This document shows, piece by piece, positions 7,907 to 16,742 of a stretch of DNA of 64,000 nucleotides. A model generated the notes under the pieces. That model made no database searches and had not been told where the DNA came from. It was given only the letters and a program-made list of their open reading frames with translations. The translations under genes were made by a program, and so were the position numbers. Position 1 is the stretch's first letter. Each line of letters opens with the position of its first letter. Source of the stretch: Stenotrophomonas sp. UBA2629. Lineage in GTDB: Bacteria; Pseudomonadota; Gammaproteobacteria; Xanthomonadales; Xanthomonadaceae. The stretch is from positions 318,378 through 382,377 of the forward strand of contig DEOB01000010.1 in the NCBI GenBank assembly GCA_002359895.1, read 5' to 3'.

Positions 7907-8965
7907 TCAAAGCGTCCTGCTCACAGTGAAGCTGCCGAACACCGGCGTTTCCTTCTGGCCCTCGAATTCCCGCGTGCGGTGGTAGCGGGCAAGCGCGAAC
8001 TTCCACTTGCCGCGCATCACCGCCACGCCATAACCCACATCGCCGACGAAGGATCGCTTGTCCACGCTGTGACTGTTACGGAACGTATTGCCATCCAGCG
8101 TGATGTCGCGCACGACCCATCGCGCGTCGCTGGTCAAAAAGACATGGCTGGACCAACCCTGCGCACGGCCATGGCGTGTGGGCGCCGTGTTTTCACCGGC
8201 CGGGCTCTGCGGTGAACTGCCGAAATCGTCAGGCAGTTTCCAGCCAAAACGTACTTCACCGCCGGCATTGGCATACGTTGCGAGGTTGCCGATGGCGCCG
8301 CCCCAATGGCTGATCGCATCCCAGCCCCAGCCGGTGGGATTGTTTTCGGCCGGCCAGCGCTGCATGCGCTCATGCAGCAGCTTGAATACCGGCTCGTCGC
8401 GCAGCTGGTTTTTCCAGCCCAGGAATTTGTCATCGCCCAGCACGCTGTGCACCGCCTGCTGTGCCTGCTTGCCCTGCGCCGACGGGCCAATCATGCCCAG
8501 TGACAACTGCGTGGTGCGCAGGTGGTCGCCGCTGCGGGCGTTGTAGCCGAAATTAGCCAGCAGCACCGCCGCATACGGACGGTCGTCTTTGATCAGGTCC
8601 GAGCGGGTGTTGTCGGTGGGCGTGAACAGCCCCTGGCCGAAGCTGAAGATCATGTTCTGCTGCTCGAACTCGCCAGGGTGCAGGCGTTCGAGGCGGCGGT
8701 TCATCCAGCGCGCCAGGCGCGGCAGGCAGGGGTCGTTGGTGAAGTCCTGCAGGTTGGGAGAGACCAATGTGAATATCGCCCCGTTGGTATAGCCCTGGTC
8801 CTGCTGCGTGCCACCGAACAGATCGTTGTCGACGCGGAAGTTGATGGCCGGCGGGTGGTCACGCAACGCGCTTTGTGCGCATTGGTCGGCGGCCTGCACC
8901 GTGGGGGGGAGAAGCGTGCCGGCGGCCAGTGCCACGGCGGAGAAAAGTGATGCGCGGGAGAGCAT
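7907..8965 (-). CDS. LpxR-family outer-membrane lipid A deacylase
   Basis: LpxR enzymes remove the 3'-acyloxyacyl chain of lipid A in the outer membrane. The 352-aa product has a signal peptide ending near PTVQA (about residue 25) and then the DUF2219/LpxR pattern NFRVDNDLFGG (Asn47, Asp48, matching the calcium-site Asn-Asp of Salmonella LpxR), DQGYTNG, FSFGQGLFTP, DRPYAA and QAVHSVLG with His173 as the likely catalytic base. It ends in a short aromatic-poor strand, SFTVSRTL. It is transcribed alone, convergent to dacC. Family membership is clear; activity on this organism's lipid A is inferred. Confidence 0.8.
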   Translation of the reverse strand: MLSRASLFSAVALAAGTLLPPTVQAADQCAQSALRDHPPAINFRVDNDLFGGTQQDQGYTNGAIFTLVSPNLQDFTNDPCLPRLARWMNRRLERLHPGEFEQQNMIFSFGQGLFTPTDNTRSDLIKDDRPYAAVLLANFGYNARSGDHLRTTQLSLGMIGPSAQGKQAQQAVHSVLGDDKFLGWKNQLRDEPVFKLLHERMQRWPAENNPTGWGWDAISHWGGAIGNLATYANAGGEVRFGWKLPDDFGSSPQSPAGENTAPTRHGRAQGWSSHVFLTSDARWVVRDITLDGNTFRNSHSVDKRSFVGDVGYGVAVMRGKWKFALARYHRTREFEGQKETPVFGSFTVSRTL

Positions 8966-9230
8966 CCGTGTTGTCCATTACAGATTGATGGCCAGCTTAA
9001 CGATAGGGCCGCAACGGCCGCAGCCCGGTGGGCAGATCACATCGTTGCATTGCGCGCGGCTGCGTCAGAAGCCTCTGATTACGTATTACTTCTACTCTTA
9101 CGGCACGTTCTGGTATGGTCCCCGTTTATGTTCGTGAAATATGTTTGAAGCAGACTGACATGCCGTCAGCGCCACCGTTTCAGACGCGTTAACCCGCAAC
9201 TCGCATGGAGTGCGGCAACAGGGGGAAAAC

Positions 9231-10763
9231 ATGCAGAACACCATCCATCGGCCCGCCATCTGGGCGGCCGGTTTCCTTGCGCTCGCGTCGGCATCGGCGA
9301 GTTTTTCAAGCCACGCATTCCTGGGTGGCGACCGCTGCGGTTCGTCAAAGGGCAGCCTGCGCATCGTTGAGCCGGATGATGGCCTGGGCGCTTGGGCGAC
9401 CTATGGCCTGCCGGCGCCGACGCGCATGCTGCGCGTGCTGGTCAATGACTCACGCTGTTTCACCGTGCTGGATCGCGGCGCTGGTTTCACCGCAGCGCAG
9501 GCCGAGCGCGAGCTGGCCATGGGCGGGCACCTGCAGCAGGACCAGAACATTGGCGGTGGCCAGATGCGTGGCGCCGACTACGTGCTGGTGCCGGATATCG
9601 TTTCGCAGAACGGCAATGCCGGCGGCATGAACATCGGTGGCGGCGCTTCCAATGACGGCAAACGTGGTCTGCTCGGGTCGATGGCAAATTTTGCGACGCT
9701 CGGCATTGCCGGCAAGCTGACCACCAAAAAGCAGACGGCCGAAGTGGTGCTGACACTGGTTGATGTGCGCACCTCCGAGCAACTGGTCACCGTCACCGGT
9801 GAAGCCAAGATCACCGACAAGGCCTGGGCTGCGGCGGTGTCGGCTTCCAGCGTGCAGGGCAGTGCGGGCTTGAATGCGGGCAGCTGGGAAAACACCGAGA
9901 TCGGTAAGGTCATCAAAGAGGCCTACGAAGAAGCCTATGCGCAGATGGTGAAAGAGGTGGACCGCAGGCGCGGCCCACTGGCAAACCGGCAGGCGCCGCA
10001 GGCAACCCAGCAGATGACGAAGATCGAGGCGCCGGATGCATATCAGGCATTGGCTGCCTCGCAGGCCCGGTTGGCCAATGCCGCAGCCGCGCGGATGCAG
10101 AGCGGGCAGGGCCCGACGTTGGCTGACCAGGCCACCCTTGCTCAAGGTGGGCAGGGCGGGGCAATGGTCGGCGTGACGCCGCAGTACGCTGCACAGCCGG
10201 GAGTGGGTATGGCGCAGGCTGCCGCAGGTGCGCTGGCACTGCAGGGCGGCGTGGTTGGCACTGCCGGCCAAGTCGCGCAGCAGGTTGCTGGTCAAGGCGT
10301 CGGCGCCGGTTTGGCGCAGGCCGCAGTAGGTGCACTGGCCCAGCAGGGCGGCGTGGTTGGCGCTGCCGGCCAGGTGGCGCAGCAGGTAGCCGGCCAAGGT
10401 GTCGGCGCCGGTTTGGCGCAGGCTGCGGTAGGTGCACTGGCCCAGCAGGGCGGCGTGGTTGGCGCTGCCGGTCAGGTGGCGCAGCAGGTTGCTTCCGGTC
10501 AAGGCGTTGTGGGTGGCGTGGCGCAGGCGGCGCTGGGCGCAGTCGCACAGAGCGCTTCTGGTCAAGCAGCCGCCACTCTGATGGTCAATCGCATGGCCCG
10601 CTTGCTTTCGCAACCAGACAGCAATGCGACCGTGCTGGCCGAACTGAAGCCGGGCATGCTTGCCTATCCCACGGGTGGGCGTAACGGCGGCATGATTGAG
10701 ATTGACGATGAAATGGGCAACCGTGGTTGGTTGCCGGCGGTCGTGCTTGGCGCCAAGGGTTGA
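9231..10763 (+). CDS. CsgG-like secreted protein with 34-residue tandem repeats
   Basis: The 510-aa product has a signal peptide (cleavage near SSHA, residue 29) and a region resembling the CsgG/HfaB curli-secretion family: VLVNDSRCFTVLDRGAG, QMRGADYVLVPDIVSQ and VVLTLVDVRTSEQLVTVTG. From about residue 322 to 443 a Gly/Ala/Gln/Val repeat of 34 residues (102 bp) occurs about 3.5 times. The C-terminus (PTGGRNGGMIEIDDEMGNRG) resembles an SH3-like domain. Unlike CsgG there is no lipobox; the first Cys is in LGGDRC. AGGGGGAAAAC gives a good ribosome site for the ATG at 9231. A paralogue follows. No curli subunit genes are nearby, so the function is unknown; it may be an envelope assembly or stress protein. 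Confidence 0.65.
   Translation: MQNTIHRPAIWAAGFLALASASASFSSHAFLGGDRCGSSKGSLRIVEPDDGLGAWATYGLPAPTRMLRVLVNDSRCFTVLDRGAGFTAAQAERELAMGGHLQQDQNIGGGQMRGADYVLVPDIVSQNGNAGGMNIGGGASNDGKRGLLGSMANFATLGIAGKLTTKKQTAEVVLTLVDVRTSEQLVTVTGEAKITDKAWAAAVSASSVQGSAGLNAGSWENTEIGKVIKEAYEEAYAQMVKEVDRRRGPLANRQAPQATQQMTKIEAPDAYQALAASQARLANAAAARMQSGQGPTLADQATLAQGGQGGAMVGVTPQYAAQPGVGMAQAAAGALALQGGVVGTAGQVAQQVAGQGVGAGLAQAAVGALAQQGGVVGAAGQVAQQVAGQGVGAGLAQAAVGALAQQGGVVGAAGQVAQQVASGQGVVGGVAQAALGAVAQSASGQAAATLMVNRMARLLSQPDSNATVLAELKPGMLAYPTGGRNGGMIEIDDEMGNRGWLPAVVLGAKG
10195..10560 (+). repeat. 102-bp tandem repeat inside the CsgG-like gene
   Basis: About 3.5 copies of a 102-bp unit encode units of the type QGVGAGLAQAAVGALAQQGG plus VVGAAGQVAQQVAG. 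The second and third copies are nearly identical in DNA, while the first and last are diverged. High similarity in the middle copies suggests recent expansion by slippage or unequal exchange, so copy number may vary between strains. The repeat stays in frame. Confidence 0.9.
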
Positions 10764-11066
10764 TTGCCCGCCAGCGTCATTGATTCGAGTTGCAGCTGCA
10801 TCAGGGGCGCCAAGTCAGGCTTGTGAACTTGGCGCCACGACCTTCCCCAGGGTGCGCGGAGTGGGCAGTGTGTCGCAAAGCGATAGGGTCTCTTGGGGGA
10901 AACAGTACCCCTTGTGATGGAAAACGCCCTATTGCGTGCGGTAGCATCCCCGCGAACCGGCACGCGCTAGCCCTGATCGGATCTCCAAGGACCAGGATCT
11001 TGCCGCAAGGTTTCTAAACCAATGGAACGCACCTCAGTAGGTGCAGGTAACGGGGATAGTTGAATT
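10764..11066. other. Intergenic region between the two CsgG-like genes
   Basis: These 303 bases have no supportable gene. A perfect 10-bp stem (GGCGCCAAGT at 10806-10815 with 10827-10836) lies downstream of the first gene, without a T tract. A small 6-bp hairpin (GCACCT-CAGT-AGGTGC, about 11025-11040) lies shortly before the second gene. I see no clear promoter. Confidence 0.5.
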
Positions 11067-12044
11067 ATGCGTAACGTATTTTCGCCGCTGATCGCAGCGG
11101 CTTTGACCGTGGGTATTGGGGCGGCGCTCACCAGTCAGCCGGCCGAGGCAGCCTTCAAGCAGCGTGGCACCCAGGCGCAGGAACAGCGCAAGGAAGCAGC
11201 CGCGCAGATTCCGACCTGTCAGCGCCCGATCGGTACGTTGTCGGTGATTGAGCCGGAAGACTCCACCCATTGGTGGACCGGCCAGCAGTTGCCGGCACCG
11301 TCGCGCCTGATCAAGGCCTTCGTCAACCGCTCGCGTTGTTTCACCCTGGTGGATCGTGGCGCCGGTATGGCCGCTGGCCAGTTCGAGCGTGAGTTGGCCG
11401 CCAGTGGCGACCTGCGCGGTCGTTCCAATGTGGGCAAGGGCCAGATCCGCGCCGCCGACTACGTGATGATCCCCGACCTGATCTCGCAGAACAGCAACGC
11501 CGGTGGCAATGCCCTGGGCGGCCTGCTGGGTGGCCTGATCGGTGGTCGTGCCGGTGCGGTGGTGGGTGGCTTGAACTTCACCAGCAAGACCGCCGACGTG
11601 GTGTTGACCGTCACCGACGTGCGTTCGTCCGAGCAGGTGGCCATCTCTGAAGGCTCCGCACGCAAGAGCGACATGGGTTTTGGTGCCAGCGGCGGCCTGT
11701 TTGGCGGCAGCGGCCTGGGTGCAGCGGGCGTGGGCGGTTATGCCAACACCGAAATCGGCCAGGTGATCACCATGGCTTACCTGCAGGCCTACACCGACAT
11801 CATCGCCCAGCTGGGCGGCCTGCCGGACAACGCCTCTGCTGCCAACGCACAGCAGGCTGTGACCGTGACCCGCGCTGGCCGTCTGCTGGCCAATGCGCGC
11901 GGTACCGGCGCACCGGTGCGCACCTTGGATGCGGGCATGATGTTGTACCCGACCGGCACCAAGGAAGGCGTCATGTGGGAAGTGGAAGACGAACTGGGCA
12001 ACCGTGGCTGGGTGTCGTCCACCCTGCTGCAGCTGTCCAAGTAA
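11067..12044 (+). CDS. CsgG-like secreted protein (paralogue without repeats)
   Basis: The product has 325 aa with a signal peptide (cleavage near PAEA, residue 28). It parallels the upstream gene along its length: IGTLSVIEPEDS, FVNRSRCFTLVDRGAGMAAG, QIRAADYVMIPDLISQN, VVLTVTDVRSSEQVAISEG, then directly the same C-terminal domain (MMLYPTGTKEGVMWEVEDEL). A Gly-rich segment (GGNALGGLLGGLIGG) sits where CsgG forms its membrane-spanning hairpins. The 34-residue repeats are absent. No lipobox is present. The two genes look like a tandem duplication. I infer an envelope location; the partner and substrate are unknown. Confidence 0.7.
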   Translation: MRNVFSPLIAAALTVGIGAALTSQPAEAAFKQRGTQAQEQRKEAAAQIPTCQRPIGTLSVIEPEDSTHWWTGQQLPAPSRLIKAFVNRSRCFTLVDRGAGMAAGQFERELAASGDLRGRSNVGKGQIRAADYVMIPDLISQNSNAGGNALGGLLGGLIGGRAGAVVGGLNFTSKTADVVLTVTDVRSSEQVAISEGSARKSDMGFGASGGLFGGSGLGAAGVGGYANTEIGQVITMAYLQAYTDIIAQLGGLPDNASAANAQQAVTVTRAGRLLANARGTGAPVRTLDAGMMLYPTGTKEGVMWEVEDELGNRGWVSSTLLQLSK

Positions 12045-12062
12045 GAGTCCATTCACGCTGAA

Positions 12063-12137
12063 AACACGCTCGGGCGCTGTCCCGGGCGTGTTGAATGGCC
12101 CATATCGGGGCCGAACGTCGGCCATCGGCCCCGTTTT
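12063..12137 (+). terminator. Tandem hairpins ending in a T tract
   Basis: Two stems follow the second CsgG-like gene. AACACGCTCGGG (12063-12074) pairs with 12081-12092 with one G-T pair. CGGGGCCGA (12106-12114) pairs with TCGGCCCCG (12125-12133) and is followed by TTTT. The second is the likely terminator. Confidence 0.65.
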
Positions 12138-12262
12138 GGTAACGACAACCGGCGTTGCAGCGTGAACCAGATGTCTTGCCCAGCGGGCCGCGAAAGCGGC
12201 CCGTTGTGATTGTTGAAAGGCAGTGGGCCGTTCATGGCCTTGGGTTTGCTGCCCGTCGGCCC

Positions 12263-12276
12263 GATAATGTCGGGCA
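12263..12276 (+). promoter_or_regulatory. -10 element for a probably leaderless ybeD mRNA
   Basis: GATAAT at 12263-12268 lies 7 bases before the ybeD ATG at 12276, so the transcript would start at the start codon. No Shine-Dalgarno is present. A recognisable -35 is lacking. Confidence 0.35.
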
Positions 12277-12554
12277 TGGAAATCAAGTCCGACAACCCAG
12301 AACACGGCTATCAGTTCCCCGGCACCTTCGAGTTGAGCGCCATGGGCGCGGCCAACATCGGGTTGGAGCGGGAGCTGCCCCAACTACTGCAGGACGCCGG
12401 CGTTGAAGTGCTGGAAGAGCGCATCAGCTGGAAGCATTCGTCCAACGACAAATACGTCTCGGTGCGTATCGCCTTCAAGGCGGACAACCGCGAGCAGTTC
12501 GACGCCGCGCACGAAGCCCTGCGCAACCACCCGGAAGTGAAGTGGACGCTGTAA
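12276..12554 (+). CDS. ybeD: YbeD-family (DUF493) protein
   Basis: This small cytosolic protein of 92 aa has the ferredoxin-like ACT-type fold of YbeD/DUF493 (HGYQFPGTFELSAMG at the start, HEALRNHPEVKWTL at the end). Its molecular role is not established. It sits directly upstream of lipB, as in many proteobacteria, and overlaps it by 13 bases, suggesting a link with lipoate metabolism or its regulation. The ATG at 12276 is preferred to an in-frame one 66 bases upstream because conservation begins there. Confidence 0.9.
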   Translation: MEIKSDNPEHGYQFPGTFELSAMGAANIGLERELPQLLQDAGVEVLEERISWKHSSNDKYVSVRIAFKADNREQFDAAHEALRNHPEVKWTL

Positions 12555-13246
12555 GCAGCTGCGCTGTTGCCACTGCGCCAACGGCCAAGCCACGCACGGC
12601 GGTCACCCGCGAGTTGGGCCGGCAGCCGTATGCGCCGGTCTGGCACGCCATGCAGCACTTCACCGACACCCGTACCGACAGCACCGATGACGAGCTGTGG
12701 GTGGTCGAGCATGAGCCGGTGTTCACCCTGGGCCAGGCGGGCAAACCCGAGCACGTGTTGGCGGCCGGTGACATCCCGGTGCTGCATGTGGACCGTGGCG
12801 GGCAGGTGACGTACCACGGCCCCGGCCAGATTGTGGTGTACCCGCTGCTGGATCTGCGCCGCCTCGGCATTGGCGTGCGCGACTACGTGTGCCGCATCGA
12901 ACAAGCCATCATCGACACGCTGGACGAATGGAACATCGGCGCCGAGCGCATGGACGGCGCGCCCGGTGTGTACGTGGGCGGCGCCAAAATTGCCGCGCTC
13001 GGCATCCGCGTGCGGCGTGGCTGCAGCTTCCATGGCTTGGCACTCAATGCCGCGCTGGATCTGGAGCCGTTCCACCGCATCAACCCCTGCGGCTACGCCG
13101 GGATGCAGGTGACCTCGGTGCTAGACTTGGGCGGCCCTTCAGGCATCGAGGCGATCAAGCCGGTGCTGTTGTCCCACCTGGCGCAGCAGTTTGGTCTTGA
13201 ACTGCAAGCAACCCCCGAATTGCCCGATTTGACTACGCGGCTCTGA
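12542..13246 (+). CDS. lipB: Octanoyl-[acyl-carrier protein]:protein N-octanoyltransferase LipB
   Basis: It moves octanoyl groups from acyl carrier protein to lipoyl domains, the first step of lipoate synthesis in the cytosol. The protein is 234 aa. The family motif RGGQVTYHGPGQ is at residues 85-96. The catalytic dyad is Lys149 (GGAKIAALGIRV) and Cys183 (INPCGYAGM). The chosen GTG at 12542 overlaps the end of ybeD; the first 20 residues are poorly conserved, so a somewhat later start is possible. lipA follows after 16 bases. Confidence 0.94.
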   Translation: MDAVSSCAVATAPTAKPRTAVTRELGRQPYAPVWHAMQHFTDTRTDSTDDELWVVEHEPVFTLGQAGKPEHVLAAGDIPVLHVDRGGQVTYHGPGQIVVYPLLDLRRLGIGVRDYVCRIEQAIIDTLDEWNIGAERMDGAPGVYVGGAKIAALGIRVRRGCSFHGLALNAALDLEPFHRINPCGYAGMQVTSVLDLGGPSGIEAIKPVLLSHLAQQFGLELQATPELPDLTTRL

Positions 13247-13262
13247 GGCCGCCCATAAAGCC

Positions 13263-14273
13263 ATGACTGAAACCACCTCGCGCTCCATTCCCCTGCAGGT
13301 CGTACAGGCCGATGCTCCCGTCGCGCCGCTGCAGACCGGTGTCAAACAGATTGGCGGTGACAAGATCGGCCGCTCGCCGGTGCAGTTCGCCGATGTGCCG
13401 GTGCTGCGCAAGCCGTCCTGGATCCGCGTGCGCATTCCTTCGGGCAATGCCGTGGCCAACCTCAAGGCCAAGCTGCGTGAAAACCGGCTGGTGACCGTGT
13501 GCGAGGAAGCCAGCTGCCCGAACATTCACGAATGCTTTGGTCACGGCACCGCGACCTTCATGATTCTGGGTGAGGTCTGCACGCGCCGTTGCTCGTTCTG
13601 CGACGTGGCCCACGGCCGCCCCAAGCCGCCCGATGCCAACGAGCCGGCCAGCCTGGGCCAGACCGTGGCCGACATGGGCCTGAAGTACGTGGTGGTCACC
13701 AGCGTTGACCGCGACGACCTGCGTGACGGTGGCGCCCAGCACTTTGTGGATTGCATCACCGCCATCCGCGAGAAATCGCCGGGCACCCGCATCGAAGTGC
13801 TGACCCCGGATTTCCGTGGCAAGGGCCGCATGGAGCGCGCGCTGGAAATCCTGGCGGTCAACCCGCCGGACGTGTTCAACCACAACATCGAAACCGTGCC
13901 GGACCTGTACCGCAACGTGCGTCCGGGTGCGGATTACCAGTGGTCGCTGACCCTGTTGAAGAACTTCAAGGCACAGCACCCGAACGTACCGACCAAGTCC
14001 GGCATCATGCTCGGCCTGGGCGAAACGCTGGAGCAGGTGAAGGCCACGATGCGCGACCTGCGCGCGCACGATGTTGAAATGATCACCATCGGCCAATACC
14101 TGCAGCCCACCGCACACCATCACCCGGTGCTGCAGTACTGGACGCCCGAGGAATACAAGGCGTTCGAGGACTACGGTTACGAGCTGGGCTTCACCCACGT
14201 GGCTTCCGGCCCGATGGTGCGCTCGTCCTACCATGCGGACCAGCAGGCAGCGGGTGCCGGCGTCGCCGTCTGA
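13263..14273 (+). CDS. lipA: Lipoyl synthase LipA (radical SAM)
   Basis: It inserts two sulfurs into protein-bound octanoyl groups. The protein is 336 aa. The auxiliary iron-sulfur cluster cysteines are Cys80, Cys85 and Cys91 (CEEASCPNIHEC). The radical SAM cluster motif is CTRRCSFC with Cys106, Cys110 and Cys113. The C-terminal Ser322 in RSSYHAD is the fourth ligand of the auxiliary cluster. It is co-transcribed with ybeD and lipB. The N-terminus is about 15-20 residues longer than in E. coli, which is usual for Xanthomonadaceae. Confidence 0.97.
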   Translation: MTETTSRSIPLQVVQADAPVAPLQTGVKQIGGDKIGRSPVQFADVPVLRKPSWIRVRIPSGNAVANLKAKLRENRLVTVCEEASCPNIHECFGHGTATFMILGEVCTRRCSFCDVAHGRPKPPDANEPASLGQTVADMGLKYVVVTSVDRDDLRDGGAQHFVDCITAIREKSPGTRIEVLTPDFRGKGRMERALEILAVNPPDVFNHNIETVPDLYRNVRPGADYQWSLTLLKNFKAQHPNVPTKSGIMLGLGETLEQVKATMRDLRAHDVEMITIGQYLQPTAHHHPVLQYWTPEEYKAFEDYGYELGFTHVASGPMVRSSYHADQQAAGAGVAV

Positions 14274-14477
14274 AGCGCGACCAGGGGCGTTGCCGCATCC
14301 GTCGGCAACCGCGTGCGCACCTGTGCGCGCGGGCCGGCCATCTCGATTCACATCCTGCTACAACGCAGCGGCTAGGCTGCTGATGGACAGCGTGACAAGT
14401 GCTGAAACTTTCGGCACTGTCGGGCTGTCTGATTCATCCGCAGTCTCCCCCTATCGTCCGGTGCCACGAGTACTTTG

Positions 14478-16652
14478 ATGAACTACCGAGTTCCCGCTTT
14501 CCTGCTGGCATTGGCGTTGACCGTACCGGCCGCTTTGTCGGCCCGCGCTGACACCAGCATTCCGACGTCGGCCCCCACGCTCGACCAGACCACAACTTCG
14601 CGACTGGTGTACGGCCTGCTGTCTGACAGCCGTTACGCCTATCGCCCGCGCCCGCTGGATGCGGCCACCTCGCAGGACGTGTTCAAGCGTTACCTGGAGT
14701 CATTGGACGGCGGCAAGCAGTTCTTCACCAAGGAGGACGTGGACCGCTTCGCGCCCTTGGCCGAACAGACCGGGAACGCCATCCGTACCGGCCAGCTGGA
14801 CCCCGCCTTCCAGGTGTTCGCGGTCTACCGCACCCGGGTGGCCGAGCGCGTGGCCTATGCGCGCCGTCTGCTCAAGCAGGAGCCTGATTTCACCCTGGAA
14901 GAGCGTTTCAACTACGACCGCAAAGACGTGCCGTGGGCGGCCAGTGCCGAGCTGGATGACCTGTGGCGCAAGTCGGTCAAGAACGACTGGCTGCGCCTGA
15001 AGTTGGCCGGCAAGCCGGCTGCCGACATCCGCAAGACGCTGGACAAGCGTTACGAGACGATGGGCAAGACGGTAAGTGAACTGAAGAACGAGGATGTTTT
15101 CTCTTTCTACATGAACGCCTATACCAGCGCGGTGGATCCGCACACCGACTACTTCACCCCGCGCACGGCAGAGAATTTCAACCAGGCCATGTCGCTGTCG
15201 CTGGAGGGCATTGGTGCCCAACTGCAGCGCCAGGACGACGTGGTGGTGATCCGCGAAGTGGTGCCCGGCGGCCCGGTGGCGATGGACGGCACGCTCAAGG
15301 CGGGCGACCGCATTGTTGGCGTGGGCCAGGGCCGCTCCGGCCCGGTCGAGGACGTCATCGGCTGGCGCATTGACGACGTGGTTTCCAAGATCCGTGGCGC
15401 CAAGGACACCCAGGTGCGGCTGGAGTACATCCCCGCGGCTGATGGCGTGGACGGCAAGCACCGCATGCTGACGCTCACCCGGCAGAAGATCCGTCTGTCC
15501 GAGCAGGCTGCCAAGGGCGAGACGATGACCATCCCCGCTGCCGCCGGTGAAGCCGAGCGTCGCATCGGTATCGTCAAACTGCCTACCTTCTACCAGGACT
15601 TTGAAGGCCGTCGCCGCAACGCCGCTGACTACGCGTCGGCAACCCGCGATGTGGCCAAGCTGTTGGCAGGGTTCAAGGCCGACAAGGTCGATGGTGTGGT
15701 GCTGGACCTGCGCAACAACGGCGGTGGTTCGCTGGACGAAGCCATTGAACTGACCGGTCTGTTCATCGAGCAGGGCCCGGTGGTGCAGGTGCGCGAATCC
15801 GGTGGCCGCGTCACCGTCAACAGCGACCGCAACCCCGCCGTGGCGTGGGACGGCCCGCTGGCCGTGTTGATCAACCGTGGCTCGGCATCGGCATCGGAAA
15901 TTTTTGCCGGCGCCATCCAGGATTACGGCCGTGGCCTGATCATCGGTGAAACCACCTTCGGCAAGGGCACCGTGCAGAACGTGGTGCCGTTGGACCGTTG
16001 GCCGGCCAGCGAGAAAGAGCGCTTTGGCCAGGTGAAGCTGACCATCGCCCAGTTCTTCCGTGTCAGCGGCTCCAGCACGCAGCACAAGGGCGTGGTGCCG
16101 GACCTGGCCTTCCCGGCCAGCGTGGATGCCAGTGAGTTCGGCGAGAGCACCTACGACAACGCATTGCCGTGGACCCGCATCGCCGAAGTGCCGCACACCC
16201 GTTACGGCAACTTCGCGCCAATCCTGCCGCGTCTGGAATCACGTCATGCCACGCGCATCCAGAGCGACCGCGAGTTCAAGTGGTGGGAAGAGGACGTGCA
16301 GCAGTTCCGCACCGAGGCCGCCAAGAAGTACGTGTCGCTCAACGAGGCCGAGCGCCGCGCCGAGCGTGACAAGCAGGAAGCGCAGCGTACCCAGCGCCAG
16401 CAGATCCGCAAGGAATTGGGCTTGCCGTTGGATCCGCTTGCCGAAGACAGCAGCGACGATGGCCTTACCGGCAACGAGCGTGACATCGTCAAAGATGCCG
16501 CGCGCGAAAAGGCCGCTGAAAAGCGTCCCGATCCGCTGTTGAAGGAGTCGGCATCCATCTTGGCTGATGCGTTGGATCTGCTGGAAAAAGACCTGCCGCT
16601 GTCGGCGCAGGTACTGCCGCAGTCCACCGGCCCGGGGCGCTGGGCTGACTGA
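14478..16652 (+). CDS. prc: Carboxy-terminal (tail-specific) protease Prc
   Basis: This periplasmic S41 protease degrades proteins with hydrophobic C-termini and in relatives processes PBP3 and peptidoglycan endopeptidases. It has 724 aa with a signal peptide ending near LSARAD. An N-terminal helical region is followed by a PDZ domain (about 245-330, ISLEGIGAQLQ is at its entry as SLSLEGIGAQL) and the S41 domain. The likely Ser-Lys dyad is Ser473 in GSASASEIFAGA and Lys496 in TFGKGTVQ. The C-terminal DUF3340 region is charged. The ATG at 14478 is preferred to the TTG directly before it. A terminator hairpin follows at 16684. Confidence 0.94.
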   Translation: MNYRVPAFLLALALTVPAALSARADTSIPTSAPTLDQTTTSRLVYGLLSDSRYAYRPRPLDAATSQDVFKRYLESLDGGKQFFTKEDVDRFAPLAEQTGNAIRTGQLDPAFQVFAVYRTRVAERVAYARRLLKQEPDFTLEERFNYDRKDVPWAASAELDDLWRKSVKNDWLRLKLAGKPAADIRKTLDKRYETMGKTVSELKNEDVFSFYMNAYTSAVDPHTDYFTPRTAENFNQAMSLSLEGIGAQLQRQDDVVVIREVVPGGPVAMDGTLKAGDRIVGVGQGRSGPVEDVIGWRIDDVVSKIRGAKDTQVRLEYIPAADGVDGKHRMLTLTRQKIRLSEQAAKGETMTIPAAAGEAERRIGIVKLPTFYQDFEGRRRNAADYASATRDVAKLLAGFKADKVDGVVLDLRNNGGGSLDEAIELTGLFIEQGPVVQVRESGGRVTVNSDRNPAVAWDGPLAVLINRGSASASEIFAGAIQDYGRGLIIGETTFGKGTVQNVVPLDRWPASEKERFGQVKLTIAQFFRVSGSSTQHKGVVPDLAFPASVDASEFGESTYDNALPWTRIAEVPHTRYGNFAPILPRLESRHATRIQSDREFKWWEEDVQQFRTEAAKKYVSLNEAERRAERDKQEAQRTQRQQIRKELGLPLDPLAEDSSDDGLTGNERDIVKDAAREKAAEKRPDPLLKESASILADALDLLEKDLPLSAQVLPQSTGPGRWAD

Positions 16653-16683
16653 GCCCCACGCAGGCATCGCCCCGCTGTGAATG

Positions 16684-16724
16684 ACGCCGTCAACGTTCCT
16701 CTACGTTGGCGGCGTTATGCTTTT
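16684..16724 (+). terminator. Intrinsic terminator downstream of prc
   Basis: A 13-bp stem (16684-16696 with 16703-16715, one G-T pair) with loop TCCTCT is followed by TATGCTTTT. Its position argues against the longest possible N-terminus of the next gene, which would start at 16677. Confidence 0.65.
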
Positions 16725-16742
16725 GGGCGATCCGGCAAGCGT

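Noticed and set aside
10195..10560. CRISPR-like repeat array
   Set aside because: The 102-bp units are directly adjacent with no spacers and stay in frame inside a protein gene.
16677..16742. N-terminal extension of the unknown secreted protein from GTG 16677
   Set aside because: It would place the start before the prc terminator hairpin and ahead of the signal peptide; a later GTG fits better.
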